NCBI RefSeq assembly: GCF_933775445.1
Contig: NC_065874.1
Coordinates: 18,619,001-18,683,000, forward strand
DNA length: 64,000 nt
DNA from: Argentina anserina
Lineage: Eukaryota; Streptophyta; Magnoliopsida; Rosales; Rosaceae
Direction: 5' to 3'
Each line of letters opens with the position of its first letter. Within the stretch, counting starts at the first letter, position 1. Below, one piece after another: positions 35,223 to 47,604 of this stretch. The position numbers were made by a program, and so were the translations under genes. The notes beneath the pieces were generated by a model. That model did not search any database, had not been told where the DNA came from, and was given only the letters and a program-made list of their open reading frames with translations.

Positions 35223-35426
35223 TGTTCTGAAGAAACATGCTCAGATGTGTAACTTTATTAATAGAATAAGTGCACCTTTAAATTGGAGACTACATGATGT
35301 CATATCCCCAGCTTTTAGATGTGAGATCATATTCAACTTTGAGAAATACTTGGAATAAATACCAAGTAAATAGTTCTACTTCTACAAAAACTAAGCACAC
35401 CTACGAAGAACCTATTTCTTCACAAC
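35223..35426 (-). mobile_element. 5' LTR of copia-2
   Basis: 204 bp with ends TGTT...AACA; the plus strand reads TGTTCTGAAGAAAC at one end and TTTCTTCACAACA at the other, so the ends are 13-nt imperfect inverted repeats. The adjoining CGTTATCAACGCGAG on the internal side is the usual position and type of the copia primer-binding site. There is no partner LTR in the window. Confidence 0.75.
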
Positions 35427-35812
35427 ATTTTCTATAATTTGAATTTGGATTTAGGTTTTAGAACAATGGTCGGAGATGGCATAGGTTGTCAAGAAATATA
35501 ATTGATAATTCAAAGTGTAAAATGTAAAAAACATGGGAATATGGCTCCAAAACGTTGAACCCACGTGGCAGGAAAAGCAATGAAGAAGCAAAAAGGGATA
35601 ACAGACATTGGAAGGTAGGAACAAAACTAAGTTTTTTACTTCCCCGATAGGAGACGCTACCGAAATACCTCCCTCTCCTTCACTCCTTCCTCACTCTTCT
35701 TTCCTTCCTCCCGAGTCCATTCATTCATTCATGCAAATCTCCATTTGTAAATGCACCCCAAATACCCACTTTGAATTTTGATGTTTGATGAAGCCAAGTT
35801 TCTGCTAATTGG

Positions 35813-38800
35813 ATGGGCGCTCAGAAGAGCATCCATGCTGGCAAAGGTGAGAGATGCTCACTTCAATACCCAGTTTGTTTCTCTTAGTTAATTATGGGTT
35901 TGCCCTCTGGATTTCTCATTCTTGTTGTTTATTTCATGTTGGGTAACAGCCAAGATTGATGTTAACGTTGATTTCACTCACAAGTTATGTGCCTCTTTGA
36001 TGCTTCCTCCTTTGAGGTTCTTGTTCCCTTTCATGCCTTCTTATGCATTGAAACATTTCACTGCTGCATTCCTTCATTCATTCATTGATTCCTTTCCCTT
36101 TCTTGCAGTAATGGCAGTGGCAGTCCTCTCTCTCTCATCATTGGCAGGTAAAACCCTTTTATGGGTAACTGAACCTTACTTTGGTTCTCTATTATCATTT
36201 GGTTTATAAGGAAATATGTAGTTTGGGAACAGAAAACGGTATGAAACATACTACCCTTTCAGTATTTGAACCAAACTTTTCTGGGGTTTTATTTGTTCCA
36301 GTCTTTGCATTAAACATCCAAACTTGTTTGGTGGAAGTGAGAAGCTTGATGTGTCATTGGATAAGGGTTTGTATGATTCCAATGTCTTATTGGCTTATAG
36401 AAGGCCAAGACCTGAATGGCTGGCTCAACAATCTTTTGTACTACAGGTTAGTCATTTGATTTTGGTGCTTGTGAAATATATATAACTACCTAAATAAAAG
36501 AATGCTGTATTTCACATCAATCGGAACTTATGGCTACTTTTCTGATTTTACCAAACTGAAGTAGTGATGCAAAGTTTTTGCTTGACTTATAATTCACGGC
36601 ATAGTATCATAATTTTGCAACTTTTTGCTTCTCAGCATTCTATTTCACCTGAGATAGGGGTCCATGGCATTCCCATGGACAATTTCTGTCGGTCAGCTAG
36701 TGGAGGTGTAAATATGTCTCGATTATCAGTAGGCATGGATCTCAATGAACCTGCAAGTTCCAACTGGAGTAGCACAACTAGTATAAAGTTTGAGGTAAAT
36801 TCCTTATTGGGTTTCTAGTTCTTTTATCATCCTTAATGTAACAAGCAGTGACCATATACACCAATTGGAGTGCCGTATGAGATGTAGCCTGTGATTGTCT
36901 TTGCCGACTGAGATGACTTTGATGCTGAAATAAGTAGACCAGGACATATTAATGAGGTTATTTTTGTCAAATTTGATCTGGCATTGGTGCGAAGGTCCTT
37001 TTTATTACTTTTGAGGATTAAATTAGGATGGTTTAAATAACTACTAGGTGCATTGTGGAAAAATTCATAATATTTTTTCGGGTGGAAAGTATGATCAGTA
37101 CTAAATTTCTTATTTGCTATGCAGCACGTCCGGCCACTGAATGATATTGGCCACTCAATGAGCCGAGATCTTGATGGGTTTCCTGTCACATGCAGGTAAT
37201 TTATGATTTTGGTACTTTATATGGTCAACTGCCTGTTAATCTGACTCTTTACCCAGTGTATTGATTATGTTGCAGTGGAGGTCCTCATGATAGTATGGTA
37301 GTCCTAAAGCAAGAATCTCGGTACGCAAAGGCAAATGATCACAAGTTTTTTCATGTATGACTTCTTCAAATTGTGGTCTCTCATATGAGGTGTTAAATAC
37401 TTGCTTGAAAGTGATACTATGCGAAACTTACTGCAAAGTTCATCTCTAATGCAGTTCAGTTTGCAAATAGAACAAGGGATACCAGTTCTATCAAAGTGGC
37501 TAATATTTAACAAGTTTAAATTTGTTGCATCAAAGGGAGTCAAACTTGGGCCAGCATTCCTCTTTACAAGGTAAGTTTAGTATATATTTTTTTCTTTTGA
37601 TTATTGTACATGTGCCAAATACAGTAAGGCAATAGAGTGTCAATGGGGCGGGGAAACTATTACAATGGGAAATGGAGGAAGCGAATTTGAAGGAAGTGTA
37701 GGTGCAGCATTAACATGACTTTTCAAAATAATGTAAACTGTGTGACTGTGCGTATATCAAGTGCCAAAAGGACTTCAAAAACTGCATCATCGAGTGTTAG
37801 TTAAATTGCATTTTTTTTCTAAAGGTAGCAGACCCAGGAACTGTTCATTTAGAAGTAGGAAGAAAACAGGTTTCCCCATACAGTATTCACCCTTCAGCAT
37901 AATGGGATTGAGAAATAAATTAAATAACTATACTACCTGCATCAGAAGCTTTGTTAGTTATATGCAAATCCAGCCCAGTTTATGTTTTCTGTATCTATTG
38001 ATCTTGAGTGAAACTGGCTTTATCAGTGTTACTGATTTTTGCTCTAACAGAATGACAGGTGGTTCCATTGTGGGGGATATGGCTCCTTACCAAGCATTTG
38101 CAATTGGTGGTCTTGGTAGTGTGCGAGGGTATGGTGAAGGTGCAGTAGGATCGGGGAGGACATGCCTTGTTGCAAATACCGAATTGACATTACCTTTTGT
38201 ATGTACTACCCCCCTTTCTTTGTTTTTTTCTTTCTCTTTGATGCATTTCCTCAAATGCAAAGACTTACCATTTGTTACATTACAATATTACACCGGGATA
38301 CCAATCGATAATATGTTTAGCAGTTTTACATAAGAGATCATTATTGTAAACTATCAATTTGAAAATAATAAAGTAATTTCCACAATGAATAATTCAATCT
38401 AGAAAATATTACATCTATTTGATTGCAAAGATATCATGAATGCCAACTCATCTGCCATACTGTTCAAATCTGTTGACAGATGTCTTTAATATATTTCATT
38501 GTAAATGACCTATGTTACTCTTAGAACTCATTGACTTGTTTAATAATATTGATGGATTCACCTATCTATGTAAGGTATTTCTATTTACGTTTGTCCTCCT
38601 ATTTATCTGTGGTGAACTCAAACAAGCATTTCCTAAAATTTTGGCTTATTTATATGTAGAACAAGATGCTGGAGGGTGCTGTTTTCTTGGATTGTGGAAC
38701 TGATTTGGGATCTGCACATCTTGTTCCAGGTGAGTCTCGAACAAGTATTTGGGTAAATGATATGCCTAAATGCATTTTAGGTTTGTGAGTTGTGCTCGAG

Positions 38801-40680
38801 ACGGATAAATTCTTGAGCAAGGCCTTCTTTGGAGCCTAAATACTGACTACATGGCCTTTATGTATGAAAAGACATGTCTTCTTTGGTTCTCAATACTAAG
38901 CCTCCCAGGGGGTTTTTTTTTCAGGGCCAAACATGACCTTCTAGGTCTAAACCAGTACTCTCATGGCAGCGCAACAAAATTTAAGTAAATGTTTGGCCTA
39001 CCAGGCCATACATGACTAGTCCTTCTAGGTCTAAACCAGAATTCTCATGACATTGCAAATTTGTAACAATATCTAAGCAAACTTAAATAAAACAAGTGGG
39101 CAAGTATGTTGAAAAACTGTAACTGTTAATGTCAAGTTTCATTAAGAGCCAAACTATTCTTTAAAAAGTTCCAGAAATCTCCCAGAATGCATCTTCTTAT
39201 ACTTCCAAATAACGCGCCTATTGCCACAGCTGTAGATATAGGTTTTTTGAGAATACGCCTTAACAACCAATGGTTAACGATGGCTCTGATGGGTGGTTTT
39301 GCTAGAATAGGGAATAATGAGAGAGAGGGTTTTAGTAAATGATGCGGAGAAGGGTAGTACTGTTCTTGTTTATGATAAGGGTCTAAGCATTTCTAAGAGC
39401 CATCCGGAGTTCCGTTTGAAGACTATAGTAAGGCCAATTCCTGTACAGCAAATCAGATTTAGGTGAATTATCTTAAGTATTGTTGAAGGCTTGGCGTCTT
39501 GGTTTGTTATCTTTTACATACTTTTTTCTCTTTATTCTCTGTGTTTTCTGTTTATTTGATTTCTATGGAATTACAGAAAATTTGTCTTCTATTACCTAGG
39601 CAGAATTGTAGAAACAGGCCACTTTGCGGCATACTTGTACTAGTTAATAACATCGTGCCCTTTACAATGCTGTGCTTTACACTGCATTATATTAATGGGC
39701 TTCTGGGAGTTACTGTGATTGGTTAGGGTACTACTTACTGCTATTGTTTTGCACTAGCCCTTGTTACTGTCAACTTTTGCTTACAAAGGCATTTTCTGGA
39801 ACCTTTAGGCTGATATGCCTATATGGCTTCATGTTACAAAGGCATTTAGGATATTATTTCATATCAATCAGCAGAGTTAGGACCTCCCTCAACCGTGAAT
39901 GTAAAACCTTTGGGAAACTGTTTTAAAGAATCTGCCTCCCTTGGAACGTGATGAGTGCTAGTAGGTGCATTGGCAAATTCATTACTGTAATTCCCATAAC
40001 TTCCATCAGTTCATCCTTTACTTCTTTCCATCACTTCTGAAATAAGCCATCAGAGATTATTGACTTTGTTTAAGAGTTTGGAGTAAAAGATTCTAGAAAA
40101 CAAAGTCAATAATTTCAGAAATTTAAGAGTCCGAAAGAGTCTGTAATGCTAATTAATATCGGTTATAAACTCTAGTATAAATATTTGGCTAAGGCATGTT
40201 TGTTTGAATTACAATAATAAGATTTCCTGAGCTTTCTGTGAAGGAATTGGTGTGAAGCCTAAACTAGGGTGTGAACCTGGGAGTAAATCCTAATTCCTAA
40301 ATTCTGTGTGTTTAACCCCTAAACTTTAGAGCAAGCAGCTGGTTTTATGCATCAGAACTATCCAACCACACCTGCAAATTACCTCATACAAATGAAAGTT
40401 CTTTGACTTTTCTTAAGCTGATACATGATTAGTGTGCTACTCCTGTTGTTTCCATTATAGTGTTGAACTCTTAATGGTGTCCCTCTTCTTAATTTCTCTT
40501 GTCAATTTTTTTTGTGGTTCAGGAAACCCAGCCCTGAGGCTAGGGAAGCCAGGAACTGGAATTGGCCTCGGATATGGTCTTCGTTTGAAATCACAGTTCG
40601 GTCATTTTGTGGTTGATTACGCTATTAATGCCTTCCAACAAAAAACACTCTATTTTGGCATCAGCAACCTCACTTCATGA
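35813..40680 (+). CDS. OEP39: Outer envelope protein OEP39-like (POTRA-less Omp85/OEP80 relative)
   Basis: Encodes a chloroplast outer-envelope beta-barrel of the Omp85 superfamily, lacking POTRA domains, as in Arabidopsis OEP39/OEP36. Plus-strand exons: 35813-35846, 35950-36016, 36109-36147, 36302-36446, 36636-36794, 37125-37195, 37276-37354, 37455-37570, 38051-38198, 38660-38729 and 40523-40680. All splice sites are GT-AG, phases agree, and the sum is 1086 nt or 361 residues. The start [11 protein letters not shown] is the family start. The barrel hallmark SVRGYGEG (VRGY loop, residues 261-264) is in exon 9, and the C-terminus ends [20 protein letters not shown]. The function of these truncated family members is not well established; they may be pore-forming. 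The gene looks intact. Its last intron (38730-40522) is unusually long and contains an imperfect duplication. Confidence 0.95.
38930..39090. repeat. Imperfect duplication in OEP39 intron 10
   Basis: GACCTTCTAGGTCTAAACCA at 38935 and GTCCTTCTAGGTCTAAACCA at 39019 are followed by GTACTCTCATGGCAGCGCAA and GAATTCTCATGACATTGCAA. The spacing is about 84 bp. It is a small degenerate tandem repeat, function unknown. Confidence 0.6.
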
Positions 40681-41339
40681 TTTCCAAAGTCTAAAAAGTT
40701 GCAGATTTCACCCTTTTCCATTTTCACGTTGTTTCCCCAGCCAGCCACTGGTCACATGACTCACATCACAGAGGTAGCATACCATCTTATTTATTGCTCA
40801 TGATGATGTGGATTCTGAAAAATGTTTGAGCTGCAGCTGTTCTTTAGTTCCCCGATTAATTAGTCAAATTACAAATTCAAGAGCAGTGGAAATAATTATG
40901 GTTTTATTTCCTATTTCTGAAATACAGGTTTTAAGTTTTTTTTTTTCATAAGAAGTTAATTGGTAGATAGTTCTTTACAAGATAGCTTATAGTTAAAGCA
41001 TATACTGATTGGACTGGAAAAAAGGAATTGTAATCTAAAATATTTTTTTGCCCATACAGAAGATATATTTTTAGATATATTTTCTTGTAATTACATTTTT
41101 GAAATTTTCTGGGGGAAGGAATATCTCTGAATAGACAGTAAAATACTCTTCCATTTGAATTTTGGTTCTATAAAGAATGATATAGATATAGGAATTGGAC
41201 TCCTTTTCCAGACTACCCTAGAACAGAATGGATTTCAGACTTTTACTACCGTGTTCCAGCTCACTGGGAACTAATAAGATACCCCTAGAACTAAGATAAT
41301 GCATCACCTACGTTGAACAAAACTACAAAAGGGACATAC
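40681..41339. other. OEP39 3' flank
   Basis: AT-rich DNA after the OEP39 stop, presumably including its 3'UTR. I see no gene. A polyadenylation site cannot be fixed. Confidence 0.4.
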
Positions 41340-41399
41340 TGGTATGCTCTCTTGGTCTTTTAATAGAGAGAAACTTAGTCAAGTGTGTTGACGAGCAAG

Positions 41400-42390
41400 G
41401 TGATATATTAAGGAGAAAGCAACAGAAGACAATACAGATCATTGATCGGCAACTTTATTTGAATTTCTGCTGATCCAAGATCAGCTGACTTCCCAAGTTG
41501 ATGATAGATACCGAGCTTTGGAGAAGAGATTAGCGCCACTATACAGTCATTAGGGGCATGGTGAGACTTGAAGGCAGGTAGAACAAGGCTAGAGAGGCGA
41601 AGAAGAAGGCAGCTGAGGAGGATAAAAGGAGGAAGAGGAGCAGAAGTGAATGCCGTTTTTCAACAAGCATTAGAGCTCAGGAGTCAGGACTCAGGAGGCA
41701 ACTTCAAAAGACATTCTGTTACCCTAAAAGACATTTTGCCGAATGTTCTTGCCAAAGCTAACGTAGCTCCTGTTCCTGTTGCTTCGGCGAACTAGGTACT
41801 GACTGGTGTTTATAAGTTGTCTGCTACCAATGGACACTCACAACCTCAAACCCCGAGAGCTCTTGTCAAGGCTACTGAATAGTGAATGGTGACTCTTGCT
41901 CCTGCTGCTTTGACAAAGACCGCACCAATTAGTACTACTGAATAGTGATGCCTCTAAAAGGTCTGATATCCGTGGCAGTTCGCCGTGTCAAAGCTAGATT
42001 AGATAGTGTTCTTGTTGGGCGAATGTGCCAACTGATATTTCTAAGAAATCTGAGATCAATGGTTATTCGCAGGCTCCTGTTAAGGTTAATGTAACTCTAT
42101 CTGCTTTACGCAAAGCATCGCCAATTAGTACCAATGATGTCTCTAAAAAGTATGATGCCAGTGGCCATTCGCAGTCCCAAGCCCCTCCTGTCAAACAGGT
42201 TGTGACTCCTGCTAATGTCAAACGGACTGTAAATCCGGCTCCTGTCACATTGGCAAGAACAATGTCTACTGGTACTGCTGATGCTTCTCAACATTCAAAT
42301 TTTGAATTCTCAGGCAACTCTGGCCAAAGGAGCTCTAACTCCTCTCCTACAAAGTCGGTGCCAATAAATAAGACTGAGGCCCCCTAAATG
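41400..42390 (+). pseudogene. Unrecognised low-complexity ORFs, probably a decayed gene copy
   Basis: Two adjacent plus-strand ORFs, 41568-41795 and 42025-42387, in different frames. Reading just before 41568 suggests a coiled-coil start (QVDDRYRALEKRLA) and then a basic Lys/Arg stretch. The second ORF is Ser/Thr/Pro/Val-rich and contains an imperfect repeat of SKKSEINGYSQAP and SKKYDASGHSQSQAP. Several stops lie between 41800 and 42025. I do not recognise the family. It could be a frameshifted retrocopy of a low-complexity nuclear protein, or non-coding. Confidence 0.35.
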
Positions 42391-42973
42391 TCTGAAATCA
42401 GTCATCGTCAACATCAACCAGTTCCTGTAAGGCTAAAATTGATCTTGAAATCATCAGTGATGGGCTTGTACTGAAGAAGGAGACGATGATGCTAAAGTGC
42501 AAGAAAATGGTTTGGAGATTTCAAGTACCTCACAGAGGATCAGAAAAGCAAAGGCAAGAGCAACAACAATGCAGCAGTGTTCCTGTTCCAAAGGAGAATT
42601 GCAATAACTCTGCTGCGCAGACCAATCATTTTGAAAATGCCAAGTAGTAGTTCCTCAGACAACGAATACCAACACTGTTAGTATGTAGCGAGTTCTGGAA
42701 ACTACAATATGTGACCTATAATCAACTGGATCATGTTACTATAGTTAGAGAATGGAGTGTGATAAGTAAGGCTTAATTTGAGCTTAGGTCCAGGAAAAGA
42801 ACTATAAACGATGTCAAAACTCAGCACGTACTATTATGGATTTATTGTGTAACAGTAACACTGAACAGCACCGTCAGAAAAGCAAAGATGAATGTACTAC
42901 AAAACAGAAGAAGCTGCAATACAACATGATCTATGGATGACAATTACATTAACCAACAATACATAAGATTACT

Positions 42974-43451
42974 TCTTTTTCTCAAAACACAAGCAATATG
43001 TTCTATATAGCCTTCCGGGATCATCAGTCACTTTCTTCTTCTTCACTGGAGGATCAAATATCATCTTCCGTCTAACTAACGCCTTCCACTTCCTAGGCTC
43101 TGCAATTTGAAAGCTGCATTACATCATAAAATGACCCGAGTAGTTACTGTAATTCACAGCAACTCCAATCACATGGTGCACACACCCACCACCCACAAGC
43201 AAAGTCCAGGTAACATAACACAAATATTACAAGCATACCTGGGCGAGGCGTTATTCTATAGGTAAGACGGCGGCGACCATTATCATCTACAATATAATCT
43301 AAGAAAACAAAGAACAATTGACATTCGATTAGTTAAGAAAGTGTCCCCAGCAAGGTAACATGTAAAAACAAAGTCGATCAGACCTTGACTAGGACCCAAC
43401 TTAGGACGGAAGTTATAGTCACCGTACAAATGTTCACATAGCTGACCAACT
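42974..43451 (-). CDS. Three 3'-terminal exons of an unrecognised gene
   Basis: On the minus strand, 43449-43384, about 43300-43241 and about 43103-42974 join with GT-AG borders and compatible phases. They encode GQLCEHLYGDYNFRPKLGPS, then DYIVDDNGRRRLTYRITPRP, then EPRKWKALVRRKMIFDPPVK and a stop after CLCFEKKK. The tail is very basic. The continuity of three exons supports a real or recently real gene. Upstream exons may include 44437-44237 (a segment with eight Gln in a row), but I could not join it in frame. Family and function are unknown. Confidence 0.45.
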
Positions 43452-44510
43452 GTATGTAGTCAAGTATCAGACCCAAAGAAAAAGAACAATTAGCATGGCC
43501 AATGTAACAACGAACAAAGTAGAATGTGTGATGAAACAGAAGAGGCCGCAAAATAAAATGATATCGCATAGAAAACTAGTAGTACATTATGAGTTATTAA
43601 AGCTATGGGTCATGCACAGATAAATTTAATAATTAGTAATATGCTATTGATTCTATGTAAGCTATCACCAACTCAATGACTGGTCAAGGGCCTGGAAACG
43701 TTATATATAAAGGCGGATATTGTAAAAACAAAAATAAGTAGCTGCTCAGAGGCCGGTGAAATTCCCTTCTGAAACCAAGACTAATGATAAAAATAAAATA
43801 AAAATAATAATAAACATTCAATTTCTTCAACACAAACTGTATGAAATTTTGGTTTAAATAAAAATATACGTCTTGTTTATTCTTATATATTACATATTTA
43901 CAGGACACAAACCAAACATATAGTGTCCAACCAAAATAAAAAATCAGAGTGCATGCTGAGAGTGGACTAAGTTGTGAATTGTTATGGTATTCAACAAGAA
44001 TCCATTCAATGATTAATTTGCAATGTTTGTTCCAGAACATAATAATAAAAGGACAACAATGAGGCGTGCATATTCTTGATCGCTTTACTTGCTACTCTAA
44101 AATCCAAAAATAAAATCAATGACAACATGGCTGGATATAAGTCCACATAAAATAAAAATCGTACCTTTTCTTATCTTTTTTGTTTTGAAGCCCTACGGAA
44201 ACCAAAGAAAACATTATCTGCAATTTTGAAGCAAAATTAAAGCATACCATTGTAGGAAGATAGTTCTTCAAGCTTGGTGCTAATTGGTCCTTGTTGTTGT
44301 TGTTGTTGTTGTTGTGAATGACCAATATGTATCTTGCTACCTGTTTGTGGTGATACAATTGTTATTTGCTCAACAGATGATGCAACAAACTCTGTAAACG
44401 ATAAGGAAAAGTATACCTCCAATTTGAGGACCATCATCCTTGAGCAATTCCTAATCAGTATTCATTGGGGAACCCATACCCGCCAAATTGTGGATCATAA
44501 GAGTTTGGAG

Positions 44511-45124
44511 CAGTGGTGGATCCTGGTTTGTTAAATTGGGGATGCTTGAAGTTCTAAATAGAAGAAAAAGAAGTTTTTTTAATTGAAACCAAAATAGATA
44601 CACCTAGTCAAGGGGGAATGTTATGTCTTAATACATACAATAGAAATGTTAAACTAACTAAATTTAACTCTATGAGACGATAGTTCTTCAAATTATTTTA
44701 TGACCTCTTCATTTCTTATAAATTCAGCATACTCTTTTTCAGTATGAAGGACTATACAATCACCAAGAAGTAATTTTTTTCATACGCTTCCGTTTTGATT
44801 GAAGTTCTGACATTATATGATCTTAGTCTAATAACCTATAATCATTGTCGAGTGTGGAGCTCAATCCCAAGGTCTCAAATGCAATCAATTAATCTAATTT
44901 AGGAATTAGGGCTTTAGTTTTTTGGGGTTGGGTAATTGGAGAAGAAGATGAAGAGAAAGAAAGAAAGAAATTTGGTTATTGTCATTATTCTGTGTGTAAA
45001 ATGATTGGGTGTGGGTGGATATAGGAGATGCTTGAACTTAAAAAAAATTATTACTAGTATTTTTTTTTTCTGATTGACTGGGGATGCTCAAGCATCCCTT
45101 TCTAACATAGAGGATCCGCTCTTG
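44511..45124. mobile_element. hAT element/MITE with perfect 8-bp target duplication
   Basis: A 614-bp unit with ends CAGTGGTGGATCC and GGATCCGCTCTTG, an imperfect inverted repeat of the CAGxGGCGGATCC type seen in hAT elements. It is flanked by a perfect 8-bp repeat GTTTGGAG at 44503-44510 and 45125-45132. Inside the right end is GGGATGCTCAAGCATCCC, an 18-bp palindrome. There is no coding capacity. Removing it rejoins CATAAGAGTTTGGAG to CTGTAAGGGTTTTC. Confidence 0.93.
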
Positions 45125-45132
45125 GTTTGGAG

Positions 45133-47599
45133 CTGTAAGGGTTTTCTTTATCTTTCAGCAAGATTGGGCAACGATTATTTATTTATACTCGATTACTCGA
45201 ATGCTTTTTTTTTTCTTTAAAGATACTATAATTTGTACATGTGTAATAAAAAAAATTGAACAAGAAAATATCAATATCAATAACCCTAGCTTGATGTGAT
45301 AGAATACTATGGAATGAGATAAGACAACTGTCATACATTCATGGAGAATCCCGCTTTTCTGATCACCGGCTAGTTTTTGCTGCATTTATAGTGGATGTCA
45401 CAGTTAATGAGTATGGATTAAAGAAGGAAACACCTAACTCTAACATGAAAATTTAAATTGAAGAGCTTTTAGCCTTTTACCAATACGGAACAAGCAATTG
45501 AGAAGCATGTGCTAAATATGTCAAGCACAGCCATGAAAAGGTTTGAAATAATGCCCAATTTTGTTGATGATATGAGATGGAATAGCTATAAAGCGTTTCT
45601 CAAAATATAAATAGTTTTGTTGGGAATGGTTAGAATATAACTTTTTTGATTTTCTTCTAACAATTTATTGATTAAGATGCATAGATGACAACACATTGTT
45701 TCAATTTACCAGTATTGGTTTTTGTCATCTATCATAGTTGTACATATAATATTAGATAATTGTAAGAAATAATCAATATCAATCTGGAATAAGTTGACAC
45801 AAATATTATGGGCTCATATTATTTTCATAGTCATTCTCGATCATCATCTTGGTCTTTCTGCTATCTCATTGTCTTTGACTCAATATGCGGCTCCTTCTCT
45901 TTTGAGATTCCAATGGTGGCATCAAGCATCCCCGTAGACAACAAGTTCTTCTCTGTTCAAGTCCCCCCAATTTTCATGTTTTTGAGTTTTTTCTTTTTAT
46001 TAGGTAGGTTCGGGTTTTAACTTTTATTGTTTTTGGTTTCATGGGACGACAATGGATTTGTAATGCAGAAAAGTTGAAAACAGCTAGCTGCACTGAGTAT
46101 GCAGGGGATGATGACGCGTTTATGTGCCAAAACTTTGGTTCAAGACTTAGGGGTAAGTTTATAAACACAAATTGATTAATTCATAGTGCTGATAGTTCAT
46201 AGCTACCCGATATATGCGAACTTGAAATTTTAGTTTTCTTCTTTACATCACGTAAGTAAATGTGGTCTTAACTATGGATATATGCAACTGGAAATTTGTG
46301 GAATACAACTGAAGTAAATATGGTCTTAACTACTTATGTATGCAAACTAGGAATTGTGGATTCTTCAAAGAAATCAATTGTGTCTTATGGATTGTGCAAT
46401 TCAGTTCTATATTCCACTTTGTAATACTTCAATATAATGTCCAGGTTCAAACTGAGAGGCATCCCTTTCACTTGATCCGTGAACAAATATTGGACATTGG
46501 ACAATTCCTTGTCCAGTCCCTACACGCTGGACCACCTTCTCAAACATCTGATACGTAAAATATATGCATCTCTCTTTTTTATGACTTGATATGGATCAAC
46601 TTATGTTTAATGATTTGAATTTATTAATGTATACGTTGAAAAAGAACAAAGGGACCAACATCACTGTTGTTATAATAGATGAGACTATATATTTGGTTGT
46701 AGACAATAGGGCTGAGTCCGGAGATGAATGTGATTATGGTCTTATCGTTTCAAGAAATGAGGAAAAAATAAGCTTGTTAAAAGCTCATATTTTTTGTTGC
46801 TTTGGCTGGAAATAGTGAAGTGTTTGATCAAATGATTGATAATGTATAAGAGGTGTTAGCAGATGATAATAATATATATATAGAGTGAAAGAGGTGTGTT
46901 GGAAATATATTGATGATTGGAAGGCGGCAAACAAAGATCAATGGTTCCCAGCTCAAGTCATTCATTTGTGGGTATAATGATTTTGGACCGGTAGTCATTA
47001 TAGTAGAAGTTGTTATAATAACGTTAAGAGAAGACAATGAATTAGATGCCGCCAGAGGAGGAAAAAATGAGTTACAGAATATGTAGGTCCTCTATTAGAA
47101 GGTAGCAACATCAATGAAGATGATGAATGTATGAGTTGCTTGGTTCAAGGGGTTGCTTATTCATGTATTATGCTTGTATCAAGTGGAGGGATCATAAAGG
47201 GTGCCTTGATCCACAAGAGAGGCGTGAAATTCTTATGCTATTCACACGTGATGTGATTTTTTTTTTACTTATCATAAAAAAAATTGGTAAGTATGTGGAG
47301 AAGAATATGTTTTGTGTCACTAGAGGCATGAAATATTATTCCCTCTTAGGTGAGAAAGATTCTCATCAGAAAATCGAAACTAAGGTGGCTGAGTTCCAAA
47401 TAGGTAAGTTGGTTACGTATCACGTCTTGCGAGTGGGCAGCTCTAATACAAAAGTTAGAGTACTTGAATTTGCTAGTTTTGGCACCACGAAGAAAGCAAG
47501 CATTATTTTACAAGCATGCATCCTCTTTCTTGAGTCTTAATATATATATATCACTTTGTGTTATATGATCTGAATATATTGATGTATGTGTTAAAAAGG
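45133..47599. other. AT-rich region with unrecognised small ORFs
   Basis: ORFs at 45808-46020, 46591-46815 and 47127-47540 (137 residues) have no domain I recognise. The 46591-46815 stretch has a diverged paralogue split across the composite element at 47605-52736 (see findings). The 47127-47540 ORF shares KASIILQ and neighbouring DNA with 57865-58236. These may be remnants of a MULE whose C-terminal part is at 54000-54800, but that is inference. Confidence 0.4.
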
Positions 47600-47604
47600 A
47601 CAAA

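Larger units (their letters stand above)
29130..35426 (-). mobile_element. Truncated Ty1/copia retrotransposon with UBN2-type gag (copia-2)
   Basis: Read on the minus strand. 5' LTR 35426-35223 (TGTTGTGAAGAAATAGG...CTTCAGAACA) is followed directly by a primer-binding-like CGTTATCAACGCGAGCC. A long untranslated leader follows, then gag from ATG 34290, split by an insertion. Gag ends in a zinc knuckle at about 32020-31950. Integrase pieces follow at 30707-29999 (RWDNTGE, HYPNHPIKLI; SISHLRVFRCEVYVLITPPK), and RT starts at about 29240 (GYKWVFVRKC, YKARLVAQGF). The element stops there at about 29130, so most of RT, RNase H and the 3' LTR are missing. Stops and frameshifts occur in gag and integrase. 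It is inactive. Confidence 0.88.

Noticed and set aside
44237..44437. ORF with eight consecutive Gln
   Set aside because: The Gln run is a short trinucleotide repeat. The ORF could be an exon of the unknown gene, but it does not join in frame with the exons at 43.0-43.45 kb, so it is not called separately.
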